DNA from: Taeniopygia guttata
Taxonomy: Eukaryota > Chordata > Aves > Passeriformes > Estrildidae
DNA length: 64,000 nt
Assembly: GCF_048771995.1 (NCBI RefSeq)
Contig: NC_133030.1
Coordinates: 39,990,001 to 40,054,000, forward strand
Direction: 5' to 3'
The notes under the pieces were generated by a model. That model saw only the letters and a list, made by a program, of their open reading frames with translations, was not told the DNA's origin and ran no database searches. Position 1 is the stretch's first letter. Each line of letters begins with the position of its first letter. Position numbers and translations under genes: made by a program. Positions 1 to 23,147 of this stretch are shown piece by piece.

Positions 1-466
1 CTTCTCCTTGGGACAGAACAAGTCAGCTCTGTAAAGAGAGACACTGGAAGAACAAATACAAGATGTCATTAATGTCATTAAGTCCTACATTCAAGCCTAT
101 AAACTCCACATCCTGAGTAATTCCCATATGATTTCATTTAACTGAACAGAACAACAATCATTTTGTCATTTCTAGTAATTGAGTGCATTATCCTGAAATC
201 ATTATTATCTAGTGCTGATTGAAGACAGAATTTATAATGACTCCTAGACCACAAAATACTAGAAGGTAGTTTCATTTTTCCTCCAGGACTAAAATTTAGG
301 ATTTATTTTGTATAAGAAAATAAAATGAGAGTTGTTAAGAGATAAAACTGTGGAGACTTCTAAGGTACGCATTGGAAGTCGTAACTAACTACTTATAATT
401 GACATTTTAGTAATACTTTGTACAAAGTCCAAAAAAAAATATTTTCCCTCTGTTTTTTCCCAACAG
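1..466 (+). other. PRORP: PRORP last intron (3' part)
   Basis: No coding exon is visible here. The stretch is AT-rich and ends in a pyrimidine-rich tract and a CAG acceptor at 464-466, directly before the PRORP terminal exon. An AATAAA at 319-324 lies inside this intron and is probably not used. Confidence 0.6.
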
Positions 467-598
467 CCTGCTCTCCGTTATGACTGTGTGGTACAGACTA
501 CAGGTGATACATGGCATATTCCCTATAAAGATGTTTTTGAGGAAAAATATTCATATCAAATACCAAGAAAATGGCTCTGCATTCAACAGAAATTATGA
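467..598 (+). CDS. PRORP: PRORP (MRPP3) terminal coding exon, partial gene
   Basis: This is the last exon of the protein-only RNase P catalytic subunit, which cleaves the 5' leader of mitochondrial pre-tRNAs together with TRMT10C and HSD17B10. After the acceptor at 466 the frame gives 43 residues and a TGA stop at 596-598. The peptide contains [13 protein letters not shown] and ends [10 protein letters not shown], matching the recalled C-terminus of vertebrate PRORP. By family knowledge the His of WHIP and the Cys of KWLC are the last two ligands of the structural zinc site that closes the metallonuclease module; both are present. The rest of the gene lies upstream of the window. Position just 5' of PSMA6 on the same strand agrees with mammalian and chicken synteny. 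Intron phase appears to be 0, judged only from this side. Confidence 0.88.
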   Translation, partial: PALRYDCVVQTTGDTWHIPYKDVFEEKYSYQIPRKWLCIQQKL

Positions 599-860
599 AA
601 AATGTAATTGGACAAGCTGAAGCTGCCTTTTTTTTTTGTAATCATTGTTGCTGGCTAGGAGAATTCAACAGGACGATTATGCGATTAAATGTGTGAGGTG
701 TGTAACTAAAGAAAATTGAGTGACTGCTACTGCTTTTGACAAAATCATTCCTGCATACATCTCTTAACATCAGTGGTGGTCCAGTGGGGGTGAATTATGT
801 CCATTACTTTCATTTTTACAAGCAATTTTTGTGATTTGAATTAAAACTTGTTTTTTCCTG
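599..860 (+). other. PRORP: PRORP 3' UTR with candidate poly(A) signal
   Basis: Sequence after the PRORP stop. The first plausible poly(A) signal is an ATTAAA variant at 840-845, followed by a T/GT-rich stretch suitable as a downstream element. The transcript end is inferred from these motifs alone. Confidence 0.4.
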
Positions 861-3800
861 TTGGAATTACAGTTTGAGCATTTTTATCTTTTATTTTTTT
901 TCTCAAGCTTTTAATCTACACTGAAACTGTGTACAGTGAACAAATTAAGCAAGACTTGCAAAGTACCTTCAGAGTTTGTGGTGCTGAGCAACCAGTGAAA
1001 TGTGGGGTTTTTTTGTGGCTCTTCCACACTCCTAAATTTGCCATTTACAAGTGGATTTGGCATTACTGCAATAGTTTGCTGATGGAAATGCATGGATTTT
1101 TTTTAAAAAATGGATAGCTAGAAATTCTTAAAGACAATAATAGGACAAAATTGATTCTTGTATATTTCTATAAAATCTATCCCAAGTTATAAAGCAAAAA
1201 AATAGTATAAATTACAGGAAAAGTGTTCTACGTTATTCGTAAGTATGTGCGTGGTAAATGTGTTTGTTTATTGAACTTGTGACTTTAATGCAAACCTTTC
1301 TGCCCCCAAAACATAGAAATGCCACATAAATCTCAGATGAAATATCCTGGGCTTGTCACATTTGTCTCGTACAAAATCCTCTGTTCAGAACTGAGATGAA
1401 ACATTAAGATCTTTTTGTATAGAACTCGCAGTTCTGAGTTCTTGTAGGGCCCCGTGATGAGCTCCCTCAGGACTCAGCATTCAAGCATGTTCCCTGCTAT
1501 TTTTTTTCCAGGACACTCCTGACACATGTTCTGGTACCAGTTTGTAAACCAGCAGGTGTAATTTGCATACAGTCATGTCCTTCAGGTACTGGGCAGAAAG
1601 TGTAGAGGAGCTGGGTGCCTCTTAAGGTAACATAAAACCTTGGCATTAAATTCATCATATTGATGGTAGTGTTCATCACAGACCCTTTTCCTGACAGAAC
1701 ATGACAGCTCCTATGGAGTCCAGCCCAGCAGGGAAAGCAGAGAGATTGGATCTGCTTCTCTTATTTCTCAGTACTTCTAATTTGTCAGAAGATTGCTTTT
1801 ATAATTAAGTCAGAGAACTGCCACATTGCCTTGGAAATTGAAATACTGCTTTTAAATTCGGTGTCTGCTCCTGTGCAGGAGTGCTTACGTAGCAGCTGCC
1901 GCTCTGTACGAGGCTCCTGCACCTCTGTATGAAGTTGTGCATGGCCTCAGCTGGTGTCAGTCAGTGCTGTTACAGTCCTCCTTTGGTCCTAGCTCTGATG
2001 GTCGTGCAGCCCAAAGCAATGCAGAGATGGGTCTTAAAACTTTGTTTTGGCTAGGTCAGAATTGGCATTGTTGCACTCAACTAGCACCATTGCACAAGTG
2101 TGGGTACCTGTGTGAGAGTGGGGTTCAAATGGCAGGCTGCAGAAGGTAGGTCCTTGTAGCAGCTCTGCCTTAGGTCAGCTCTAGCTGAGCAGAAACTGCA
2201 CCTTCAGGGTACCCATTTCATTGCCAGATATATTCATCTGTTAAAGTTTGTATTTTACCTCACCCTGGTCATTAACAGGCATGCATAATATCCACATACA
2301 GCTGTAATAAATGCATCTTCTACTTCCTTTTTAATCACTACATGTCCCTATGTCCCTCATCAATCTCTTGGGTTTCACCTCAAAAACTGTTCTTAGAGAG
2401 ATACTGTAATGCCTTCTAAATACATATTACTAGTATATTTAGGGGATGATTTAGGGAACAGAATACAGAATTTACAACTGGAAGGTATTACAATATTGGT
2501 GTCAGATTTGTGACTTCTTTTTTCTGTGTTTGCTGCTAATACACTTCTCTGTAGATCCCTACAGGAATTAACAGCCTCTGTGGAACCAAAGGGGAGACAT
2601 TAGTGATGAACTTACAGACTTTTTCAGGTGTATACTACTTGTTACATAGATGCACATGGTATCCAGAGCCTCAGTTCTGAGGTTAATTATTTGAATTTTA
2701 TTTAAGACATCTGTGAAATGTTTCTTTGAGTTGCTCTAAGTCTTCAAATTTCAGATTACTGAAATACTGAATTTCAAAGTAACAATGAATATGAGGATTT
2801 GCTTCCAAGTATCTAAAAGGAATTCTGAGGGTTTCACTGACAATAAAAATAAATGTAAGAGCCAAACCAAAGGCAGTACAAATAGCAGATCTATTTGACA
2901 TCTACTGCTGTTTGTATAGCGGTACAGTAAAAATTCAAGGTAATTTATTACACAGATGGGTTCATGCTGAATGCCAAAAAGACAAGTCTTCCAAGCAATT
3001 GGTACTCCCAAAGAGACACTGACTGCCATTTGCTATGACACTGAGTGAGGAGAGTGGGAATCAGAAGGAATGTGCCCTTCGCTTAGCTTGCTGTGTGCCA
3101 TGGAGACAGAGACACACTGGCAAGATAGAGTTGAGAAAGATGAACTGATTCAGCCTGCACTCCAGCTATTATCACCTCCAAGATCTCCCACTTACTGCTT
3201 ACTGTGTGAAAAAGATGACAGTGAGAACAGCTTTCCTGGGATCCTGCAACACAGAATTTGACTCCATACCCCATACTCACCAAAAGTGATTTAACATTAA
3301 ACCAAAAGCATGATTGCTCTTCTGAAACAATGCTGTACTCTGGAAGCTGTATCCTGAAAGTACCTTAACTTCCACTCCGTCACGTCCATGGTATTGAGTA
3401 ACTATTACTCCTTCCTTTATGTAATTCAAATACTGAATCTTTGATTCCAAACGTAAGGATTTTCTTGGTTACTATTTGGCAATCAGGCTGAACACTTGAT
3501 ATTTACTTAGATTTTCTCATGTCCTTTTCTCAGGGGAAAAAAAGATCATTCTAGAGAATGAAAGAGCTTTATAGATGGAAGAACTATAAAGGTGTGGGTC
3601 ATCATCTTGGAGAAACTGGTCTTAAGAGACATAGAGGTCATAAGAATCACAAATGGAATCACGTAGAAAGGAACACCCAGGGATCCTTCATTGGCTGTGT
3701 CAGTACAAAAGCATCAAATGGTAGTGGCAGACAGAAGGTTCACAGAAAAGGTGAGGTTTCAGATAAAACCACAGAACATATTATGCAGACCAGCTCTTTG

Positions 3801-3969
3801 TCATGTTGTGGTTTCAAAAAGTACATGTGGGTTCAAGGGGAGACCAGAAAGTTCATGAAAGGGAACCAGCAAGGGTTACTAAATAACCAGACACTATCCC
3901 TGCCTTGGAAATCTCTCCAGAAGGTTGGAGACTGGGAGAGGATTCAGGCAGTGTATCATGAAAGGCTCT
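861..3969. other. Intergenic, PRORP to PSMA6, no gene seen
   Basis: Only short random ORFs on both strands. I recognise no repeat family, RNA gene or exon here. The GC level is low and there is no CpG clustering. Confidence 0.6.
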
Positions 3970-4095
3970 CTCTAGTCTTAAATCCTTGGGTATCCCCCTT
4001 TTGGCCACATTTGGAGACAGAGCAGTAGGTGAGACTGGCTCTGTTCTGACCCAGCAGACGCAGTCATACGTGTTCGTGTTCTGTGTTCCAGTGCT
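3970..4095 (+). mobile_element. Old CR1 LINE 3' end
   Basis: The stretch reads 'ttggccacatttggagaca', then 'actggctctg' and 'tctgacccag', then a decayed tail of TTC/ATG-type repeats near 4065-4095. This order (glance-type 'ggccac..tggagaca', 'agactggctc', 'tctgacccag', octamer-like tail) matches the 3' end of the ancient amniote CR1 group well known from turtles and crocodilians. It is heavily diverged. How far the element extends upstream is unclear; a 156-codon ORF at 3558-4028 runs into it. Confidence 0.5.
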
Positions 4096-4725
4096 TGCAG
4101 CACCCCTTTGAACTTGGCTGTGTGTCTGCCCACAGAGTCCTTCCCTAATGAAAGGGACAAACTCTCAGTCTTGTAATACACAGTGCGACATTATTCTTCC
4201 ATAGTATTAATAAGCAAGAAGTCTTCTGGAAAAATTTGAGAATACAAACTTTTAATGCATGGCATACACAAAATCCACCTTTATTCTGCTATTTCAACAA
4301 AGAACAAGCTCACCTAATAATTTTTAAATAGAGGCGTGGATACCAGAATGCAGCTTTTCCATCTCTTTTAATGACCAACTTTTAAAAAATGCCTTCCCAC
4401 AAAGAGCAGGGGAATTCCAAGATGTTGAAAGGCAAACAACTAATATTCACGAGTTTAAATTTGGGGAGTTTCCCTTTGGACTGGACACCGATAAAAAGTC
4501 CTTTAAACATCGCATTATAACGCAGCTGAGGCAATAATTACCTGTGCGTACCTTAAACACTATTGTTGAGGTACTTGCTTTAAAATTATTCTCATTCTAG
4601 AGGAGACGCAGAAAAATACTTAGTTTGGAATTTTAGGAGGAATTTGGAAAAAGAAATTTTGGAATTTGTTTTCCCGGCTGGCGGTGATACTTTTATCCCG
4701 CGTTGATGGCTGCCGCGATGATCCT
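4096..4725. other. Intergenic upstream of PSMA6, nothing recognised
   Basis: AT-rich until about 4680, where CpG density rises sharply into the PSMA6 island. I see no exon or repeat. Confidence 0.5.
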
Positions 4726-15667
<10,942 letters not shown>

Positions 15668-15794
15668 TTAGCATTCCCATTTCCATTGTCTGTGCTTCTG
15701 GCCAGGATGTTTGGAGAAAAGAAAACACTTAATAATGGTTTTAGGTTATGGGTGGAAAACAGTGTTCGCTATATGATGTATTTTACTCTGTACA

Positions 15795-15800
15795 AATAAA
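15795..15800 (+). terminator. PSMA6: PSMA6 poly(A) signal AATAAA
   Basis: A canonical AATAAA 128 bp after the PSMA6 stop is followed by a GT-rich stretch at about 15811-15835. This gives a short 3' UTR of about 150 nt. Confidence 0.85.
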
Positions 15801-15829
15801 ACAGAGGTTTTTGAAATTCTTGGTGTCTC

Positions 15830-18209
15830 CTTTTCATGTTATTTTTTAAAGTTCCGATTCTATGAAATTGTCATCAAAATGCTTGATGACTTTTAGTGTT
15901 TCTGTGGTAATTGCTTGCCTTTTAATTGTATTTTAAGAGAAATTTTATGCTCTGAGCTGTATCTTTCGTCTGAGCTATTTGGCTCTTTGTGGTGTGTGTG
16001 TCTTAAGATAATTCATGTTCATGGCCTGATGTTGAAAGCCTCACAACATTACTGGTTTAATCGTGGGGAAGTTAGGAAGACCTTATTTGCTCAGGTTTAT
16101 ATGAGGATATAGGGCAAAAGCAGAAGGAAAAATCTTGAGCTGCGAGTCCAAGTCCAGTTCTTTGGACTGATTTATTTGCAGTGCATGTAGTGGATTTAAG
16201 ATATGTCTTCTATAATTAAACAGCTCTGAAGCTGACATTTATTTAGGGAAAATATTCTATGTGTAGTGTACTTTGGGATTTTGGCTTAGTTACCTACCAG
16301 GTTTTGAGGCTTTGGGCAGTGTTGGGGCTAGACAGGGCTAATAGACAAAGTCCTTGAACAGGAAGGTCTCTGGGAAGCAAAAAGCCTTTTTTGTTTTGCT
16401 TTAATTGAAGAGGTTTTAGCGTCAGCAGTAAATAGGGAGATTATGAAGTTGTGAGGGAGGAGGCACTGAGGAGAAAGGGACGATTACCACGCAGTTTTAG
16501 TTGTTGCACACAAGTCTCCTTGAAAGAATGCCAAGTTAATGCAACATAACTCCTTACCTTCATTCCTCTGCTGTCCACTTCTCATATTGGCTTTAATTAT
16601 TCAAAAATTCTCTTTGATTTTTTTCAAGGCATTTGGGAAAGGCCTCATAAGTTGTCAGAAACTGCGATTGGTTAGTTTTTTCGTGCTTTGCAGTTAAAGC
16701 CCCTCGAATATGTATTTTTCAAGTTCATTGTACTAAAGAAGCTGCAATTCTGTGTTTAATGAAGGGTAATGCTAACCTTATGTGATAACTGAGGAGAATC
16801 AGATGTACAGTGAATTGTGAACTTTACAAAACTTCTTGGATTTCTGTTCATGCCTCCAAATTTCAGCTTCCCTTATGCCAGGTAACCTGCTTCTGGTTTT
16901 GGGTTGGTTATCTGAGAATTCTGTGTGGGTTTGTGCAACAAATCAGCACATTTGTGCAGCTAATGGCACATTTAGGTCTGTGTTATTTCAGCTGCCAGTG
17001 ATAGCTCAGTTTCTGAAAACCCCTAGGGCCTTTCTTCCTCATACTCCAATTGTATAACAACCTGAAATTTGAGTAGGCTTTGGTCATTATTTAGTCTGCC
17101 ACAAAATATCATCCATCAATAGTTTGTTCTTGATCAGCCTTAATAATGTATGGAAAATATCACTAATGACTTCTTGAACAAAAAATTAAAGGGAAGATAG
17201 CAATCAGGAATCCATATGACTAGAGCACATTTGCATAGTATTCAGGATCAAAATTCCCTGCAAGTCCTTGAATTCTAAATTTTGGAGCTTGTATGGGACC
17301 ATAAAACTCAGGTGGTGGTTCTGAGAGCAGTGGATGTTTGTTCATGCCTTGCCTGTTTTGCAAGGCAGAATGTCCATCTTGTGTTCAGAGATGAAATAAG
17401 CTGTTTACAATATTTTAACTGTGAATGTTGCCTTTTTTTTTTTTTTTTTTTTTTTATAAAGGAAATGGTGAATGTTGCCTTTTTTTATGACATTTTTGCT
17501 AGAATTTCCCTGTAGAGAAAATGCATGGTTCTCTTTTCATATTAATAATGGGGATTTTTCTTTTTTAGTCAAAGCTTTTTGTTACTGAAGATAAGGCAGC
17601 AATGCAGGTGGGGTTGCCTGATGGAATGGGAAACCCCCATGTGTTAGACATAACACATAATTACGTTCTTCACACCCTGGAGCAAATATCACCTGCAACC
17701 AAGCTGTACAGCTGTGGCTGGTGCTGAGCTGTAGCTACTATCACCTGCTGTCTCAAACCTGGCACTTCAAAAGAAACAGGAGTATGTGTGGTACAATCCT
17801 GGTGCTCCTAGTTCGGGTAGAGAAAGAGTGATACCAGAATTGGGGTTGCTCCATGTGTTTGTGGTTTGTTGTGCCAGTGCTAAAAACTGGCAGATGCAGT
17901 TACAGTGTGAATGCACAAGTAGTTAAACAGGAATAGGATCAAGTTTTATTTGCATACCAGACCTACATCAGTGCAACCTGTACTGGCTTAGCACTGCCTT
18001 GTAACTGTCCAACTTACATCACCAGTGTTCTTTATCTCTGCTGTAGTGTAAGGATGCAAATGCCAAGTACATGCAGTCAGCTTAGGTAAATCAATATTTA
18101 TTGAACTCTGAAAACCATCTGGATTTCTGATGAGCAACCTCCCTCTCTCCATGCAAATGGAGCCCCAAAGACATCAATGGTATGTATTATAAACAGAAGC
18201 AGCTCAATG
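15830..18209. other. Intergenic, no gene seen
   Basis: No exon, RNA gene or confidently recognised repeat. It contains a 23-bp T run at 17433-17455 within a short duplication, listed separately. Confidence 0.5.
17421..17486. repeat. Poly(T) tract flanked by a 12-bp direct repeat
   Basis: GTGAATGTTGCC occurs at 17421-17432 and again at 17468-17479, each followed by T runs (23 T after the first). This is either a 47-bp tandem duplication with expanded T run or the duplicated target of a very short retroposed piece. Confidence 0.6.
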
Positions 18210-18608
18210 GGGAGCCAGTTGCTCACCCATCCCATGATGTGTTTATCCAGCTGTGTGCTGGACATTTTGTCCAGAAGGATCCTGTGAGAGACAGTATTGA
18301 AAGCTTTACTGAAATCCAAAAGGATTAGATCAACTGGCTTCCCCTGATCAACTAGGTGAGTTACCTATTGCCATAAAAGGAAAGCAGGTTTGATAAGCAG
18401 GACTTTCACAAAGCCGTGCTGTGATCAATAACTGCATCCTTTAGGTCTTCAAAGGCAGTTTCCCAATTTACTAACTAGCTTCCTGAGCAGCCTGAAGTCT
18501 GCTCTCCTCGTGTCTAGAGCTGAAGTTTTCCTGGCACTTTTCCTCCTGTCAACACAGATTTTATACTTGATCGCCTCACGGTCACTGTGGTCAATCTCCA
18601 CTCACGAG
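18210..18608 (-). mobile_element. CR1 LINE, internally deleted copy
   Basis: On the minus strand it reads DHSDREAIKYKICVDRRK and RRADFRLLRKL (end of the endonuclease and linker). It then jumps to HGFVK-like sequence and DFSKAFNTVSHRILLDKM with LDKHIMGWVSNWL from the reverse transcriptase. The segment between is missing, so this is an internal deletion of well over 500 bp relative to a full CR1. The same peptide signatures occur in the copy at 37.0-38.7 kb, so the two belong to one subfamily. Confidence 0.8.
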
Positions 18609-21600
18609 ACCCTCTCTTAACACACAACAACCCAACCCAAAACAGGCAGCAGTGAATTTCTGTAGGATTTCAGGTATGTCTGAAGAGCACTATGTTCTAC
18701 TGTGTAATGCACAATGTTTGGCTGTATCTTTTCACTGTAAAGCTGATGACAGTCTAAGGACGGGTAGATGGGGAGTTCAGATGGGGCGAGTACATACAGA
18801 TAGATCACAACAATTTTAATGACATGGAATTATATGAGGTATTCTTTTTTATCTTCTCTGTCCTCTTTTGCATTAAATCAATGTCCAGGTTTACCAAATA
18901 AGAAATATTTTGATTCAGCACACATTGTTGGAAGTAAGATCAAAGAACTATGTCTGTCATTTTCTAGCATCTGAAGAAAAAAAGTTACATAACTTTCCCA
19001 ATTTTTTTCCCCTGGCACAGAAGCAAAGCCTGCTATTTTGAGTTCTGTAAAACAGTAGCCTTACTGGGTCATGAGACCAAGTTTTGTGAAGCATATCCAT
19101 AGTAGTATTCATGTTTTCTTCTAGGAAAAAAAGCTACACTACCAGGGTAGTAATGGTAGGGACATTGCTTTCCATTTTATAATCAGTGAATTTTTGCTTT
19201 TTCAGATGGGAAATTTTTAAATTGTGACAGCTTGTTCCAGCCAGTTCTTGCTAGTAACAATTTGTTCTGTTCTGTTGTTTTGCTGTAACCCAAACGACTT
19301 GGAAACAATGCAAGACATCCTGTAGTTCAGGCTCTGTTGGAACAGTAAAGCTCTCATGCCCAAACTAAAACAAGGATAATCACATGCCTCTGCAAAGCTG
19401 TTTAAAATAGTCTGGACTTTGTTTGTTTATTGTGCTTCTTATATTTTAGAAAACCCCATGAAACATTTTAACCAGTCCTTTGTAGTATATCTATATAGAT
19501 AAACTTGCATTTTTAAGTGACTGACAAACCCCTGTTATTCACAGTATTTGCTGCTCTTCTCTAAGATTTTCTTAGCATGCTCATCTTTTCTGTAGTAATG
19601 GTCTTACCCATGCCACCATGTTCTATGAAAAATCTGTGCTGCAGTGTTAAATATGGTAACTCTTAGGTACTTCACTATAAACCTGATGAATAAACAGAGC
19701 CAGCGTAGCACTAAGTCAAAATGCAGGTAACTGCTTGGCAGAACTGAGTCATCTTCCAAGTAGTGTGTGCTTCCACTTTTTGGGGATAGTGTTTTTCTCC
19801 TGGTTCTTTCTAGAACCTACCAACCGTGGCTGAGCTTCCTGGCACTGCAGATGCACTTCATGGCTATCTCCTACCCGTCTTTGTGGCTTAGCTGATACAT
19901 GCATTGGACCACAAGCCTCTGGAATGAAGTTTTCTCTCAGAGCTTCTAGCAGCATAGTATGCAATGCAGATCAGTATACACAAGCCAAGACTTCAATTTT
20001 TTGCCAGCAAATTGTGTTGTTTCCTCTTCCAGAAAACTGACTCTTGTGACACCCAGTGGCATGAAGAGTTGTGAACATAAGGTATTTAATCCGTTATGAG
20101 ATTCCTTAGACTAGAAAGCAGCCCTCTCTCAAGTTAAAGAGTCAAATTTACTGGCTGATGGAGAAAAATAGCATGAATGTGCATGGACCAGGATTGCATG
20201 AGCAGGAATAGGGATGCCACTCATTGCCATCTGATGTTGCTGTGAGGATTGCAGGTGTGCTCAATCTCCCTGGGTTTTCCCCACACGAGGCTCTTCCTTC
20301 AGCAAGCAGTGGTGCTCATTTGTATTTGTAAAGAGCCATTCTCTTTACTTAATTGATGGAAAACACTGGGGGGTTTTGGTTCAGTTCTCTGTTGCAGTCG
20401 TCTTACTCTAGGTCCAAATTGGCTGTAGTGCAGATGTAAAAGAGGGAAGAGGGAAATAGGATTGCACTGCCTCTGCTTTAATCCACTATGAAACCACAGC
20501 CTGCATCTCCAAAGAACGGGAGTTTCCACAGCTCATTATCCCCTTGGCTAGTCTTTGACTTAAACCTATATGATGGCATCTGGCTCACCAAAGTTGTGTC
20601 TGCCTTTGTTAGCAGGTGACTCCAGCCTTCACTTCGGCAGCATCAAGACTGCTCCCATCTCCTCTGAGGAAGGTTTCTTTGGGGATGGTGCTGTTACAGC
20701 ACCTTCTTCTGAGTTTTTCTGTTCCTGTCACCACTGTGTAGCCCAGCAATTTGCAGGGCTACCCAGGAAACCTGATACCGACACAAACTTATGTTTAAAA
20801 AAACCAAAACAACTAAATCCATCCAGAACAGCAGCTCAGTGTGGATACTGGTTTAACCTTGATGCTGGTCCTGCAATAATAGTACCAGCACAGGGGGCAG
20901 TGCAGCACAGGATCCCTAAGGAGGCGCTGGTTAAACTTGTGACACACCTGACAGGAGTGACAGTCAAAATTCTCCTTGCAAGTAAATGTTTTCCTCAGGG
21001 AAAGATAGGATATTAGTTTTCATAATCCATAGAAACCTCCTGATGGAATTTAACTGCAGGCTGGCGTGCTTGGCTAGGCAGGGTCTCTTTGGGCAGTGCA
21101 CTGTGAGGTCATTTAGGAAGCCAGAACTTCCAACAAGGTATCAAGAAAACTTGCAGCAAGTTGGCTGCCAGCGGGGACAGCAGCTGCCTTACATTGGGTT
21201 TTAGCCCAAGTTGGATGGGCAGCCTTTCTTTCTTTTCTTTTTCTGTCTCTGTCTCTTAAACCACTTGTAGCCTTGCATACCTTTAGGACATTGTGAAGAA
21301 ATTTATTTGCATTGAATGTTAGTCTAGTTTCAGTTAACAGTATTTGGAAATGCCTGCTGACAGAAAAAAACCCAAAAATCATTTCTCATCTAAGGATGTG
21401 GTGAACCTTGAAAATAGGCTACCAGGTTAGCTTAGTTACTCACTGCCCCTGAAGGTAACAGAAAGCAGGCTGAGGATTGCTGGAGTCAAAGCTGTTAGCA
21501 GAAAGGATGGGAGAGAAAGGAGGTTTTTCAATGATGACCAGGAAGGCTGCCTGACTTGCCACAAGGTAGTGGCAAGTTGCCCAAAACCTCAGTCTCCAGT

Positions 21601-22639
21601 GGATTTTTTTTAGCCTGTAGCTCCTGGTTTCTTCACCTGGTGGGCGTCTGCACACATGAAATGTTTGTTGAATACATGTTAGAAGACTAGGTGATGATGT
21701 TCCCCATTCCTATCTCCATGAGAAGTTTCCATTACTAACCTCTCTTACCTAGTAACAAGGCAAGTAAATAAAGTACTAAGTAGTGTAGAATTGGTTTTGG
21801 AAGTGCAAAAATAGTTATGTCCCATGCGTGATAAGAGTACTTACAAGGAAGTAATTTTGTAAACTTTTTTCCTACTTTGAGTACTTTGCACTGACACCTA
21901 CATCTTTCTCACTCCAACGCAGGAAACAGACATGGACTCTTGTGTAGGTAGTTCATCAGGGGACAGCTGTATAAAGTGCGTTAATAGTCCATAGGTTCAA
22001 AGTCAGAAATTACAGTACAGAGATAGGTTGCAAAATAAGTCTGGAGGGGGAAGAAACAAAACCAGACCCAGATGGTGTGAATGTCCTGGTATGCAGGTAC
22101 GGAAAAGAGAACTGGGTTGTCAAAAAAAGATAACAAAACAAATTTATGATAAGTAGCATTACAAGTGGTCTGTATTACAGAAATGAAGTAGCAAAGGTCA
22201 ATCTCTAGAGGGGATTTTAGTTCCTAATAGAGAAAAAGAGAATCGATTGGATTTTTTCTGCTCACTGATGCTGGACATATTGATAAATAAAAGTATGTGC
22301 AATGAGTTCAGCAGGATGATTAGGAAACTGCTTCTGTTGATGAAGTGTGTATTTGCAAAATGATGTTACAGTCTTTATTTCAAATACAGTTAATAACAAG
22401 TGTGTGATGCTTTCCCACTTTGGAGGCAAATCAAAACACAAGCCAAACAGTACCTGACCACTCGTGCTTTGTAACAAGAATTGATATGTGTGGATAGATC
22501 CATGCTGTAATCCCACCATGCTGGAAACAAGGAGCTTTCAAAAGCACTGGAAAGACCAAGATGTGCTGCAAGTGCAGAGTGGGCAAAGGGCCTTGTTTGA
22601 GCTTCTAGGCTCAGGTGCACGACATTAGGTTCTTGGTAT
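18609..22639. other. Intergenic, no gene seen
   Basis: Only random ORFs (longest 148 codons at 20570-21016, no recognisable motif). A 9-bp-stem hairpin, ACTTGCCAC with reverse complement 6 nt later, lies at 21555-21578. No repeat family was recognised. Confidence 0.5.
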
Positions 22640-23147
22640 TGTCAGGAAAATTAATCCACAAACATCAGAGGTTTATGTCCAAAAAGGAGACAGAGGAGTT
22701 GTTTTACTATATTCAAATAAAGGGAGAGGCCATGGGCATTCCCCTGGGGTTTCTGAAATATTTGGAGGATGCAGCCTCCTTTTTATCCCAATTTCCTGGC
22801 CGCATTTCCCTTCTCTCTTTCCCCGTTGCCTGAGGTACTTGAGAGGTACAGACTTCCCAGAATACCTGATACTGAAGATTTCCCTCTAATGTATAACCCT
22901 CCTTTTAAATTCGTATGGAATTTAGGGGTTTTCCCCATTGTTTCTTTCATCTTGCAACATCCAAATTAATTTATCAGCAAACCTACAGTTTGTTTGTAAA
23001 GGCAAATATCTTTTTCCATTCATCAATCAGTGGAATCCTTCCCATTGTTTCTTTTATCTCTCAGTGCTAAATTTATCTACCAGCAGAGCCACAGTTTCTT
23101 TGTAAAGAGAAGCCAGTCATTCCTCTCAGTGTGAAGAAGCAAAGGCA
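22640..23147. mobile_element. Possible fossil LTR fragment
   Basis: The stretch has an LTR-like composition: 'caaataaagggagaggccat', 'ggatgcagcctcctttttat', then pyrimidine-rich sequence and an internal tandem duplication. I believe it is a retroviral LTR remnant, but I cannot name the family, and no clear end repeats were found. No coding parts are visible. Confidence 0.35.
22934..23147. repeat. Diverged two-copy tandem repeat, unit about 107 bp
   Basis: Unit 1 starts 'cccattgtttctttcatc' at 22934 and unit 2 'cccattgtttcttttatc' at 23041. Both continue through 'aatttat.....cagca', 'cacagttt.tttgtaaag' and 'ccattc'-type blocks. It lies within the LTR-like stretch. Confidence 0.7.

Noticed and set aside
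319-324. AATAAA upstream of the PRORP terminal exon
   Set aside because: It is inside the last intron, before the acceptor at 464-466, so it cannot be the normal transcript end.
3558-4028. 156-codon ORF
   Set aside because: No recognisable domain, and its 3' end runs into an old CR1 3' end, so it is most likely chance in repeat-derived DNA.
20570-21016. 148-codon ORF
   Set aside because: No domain, no promoter context and no repeat match; treated as random.
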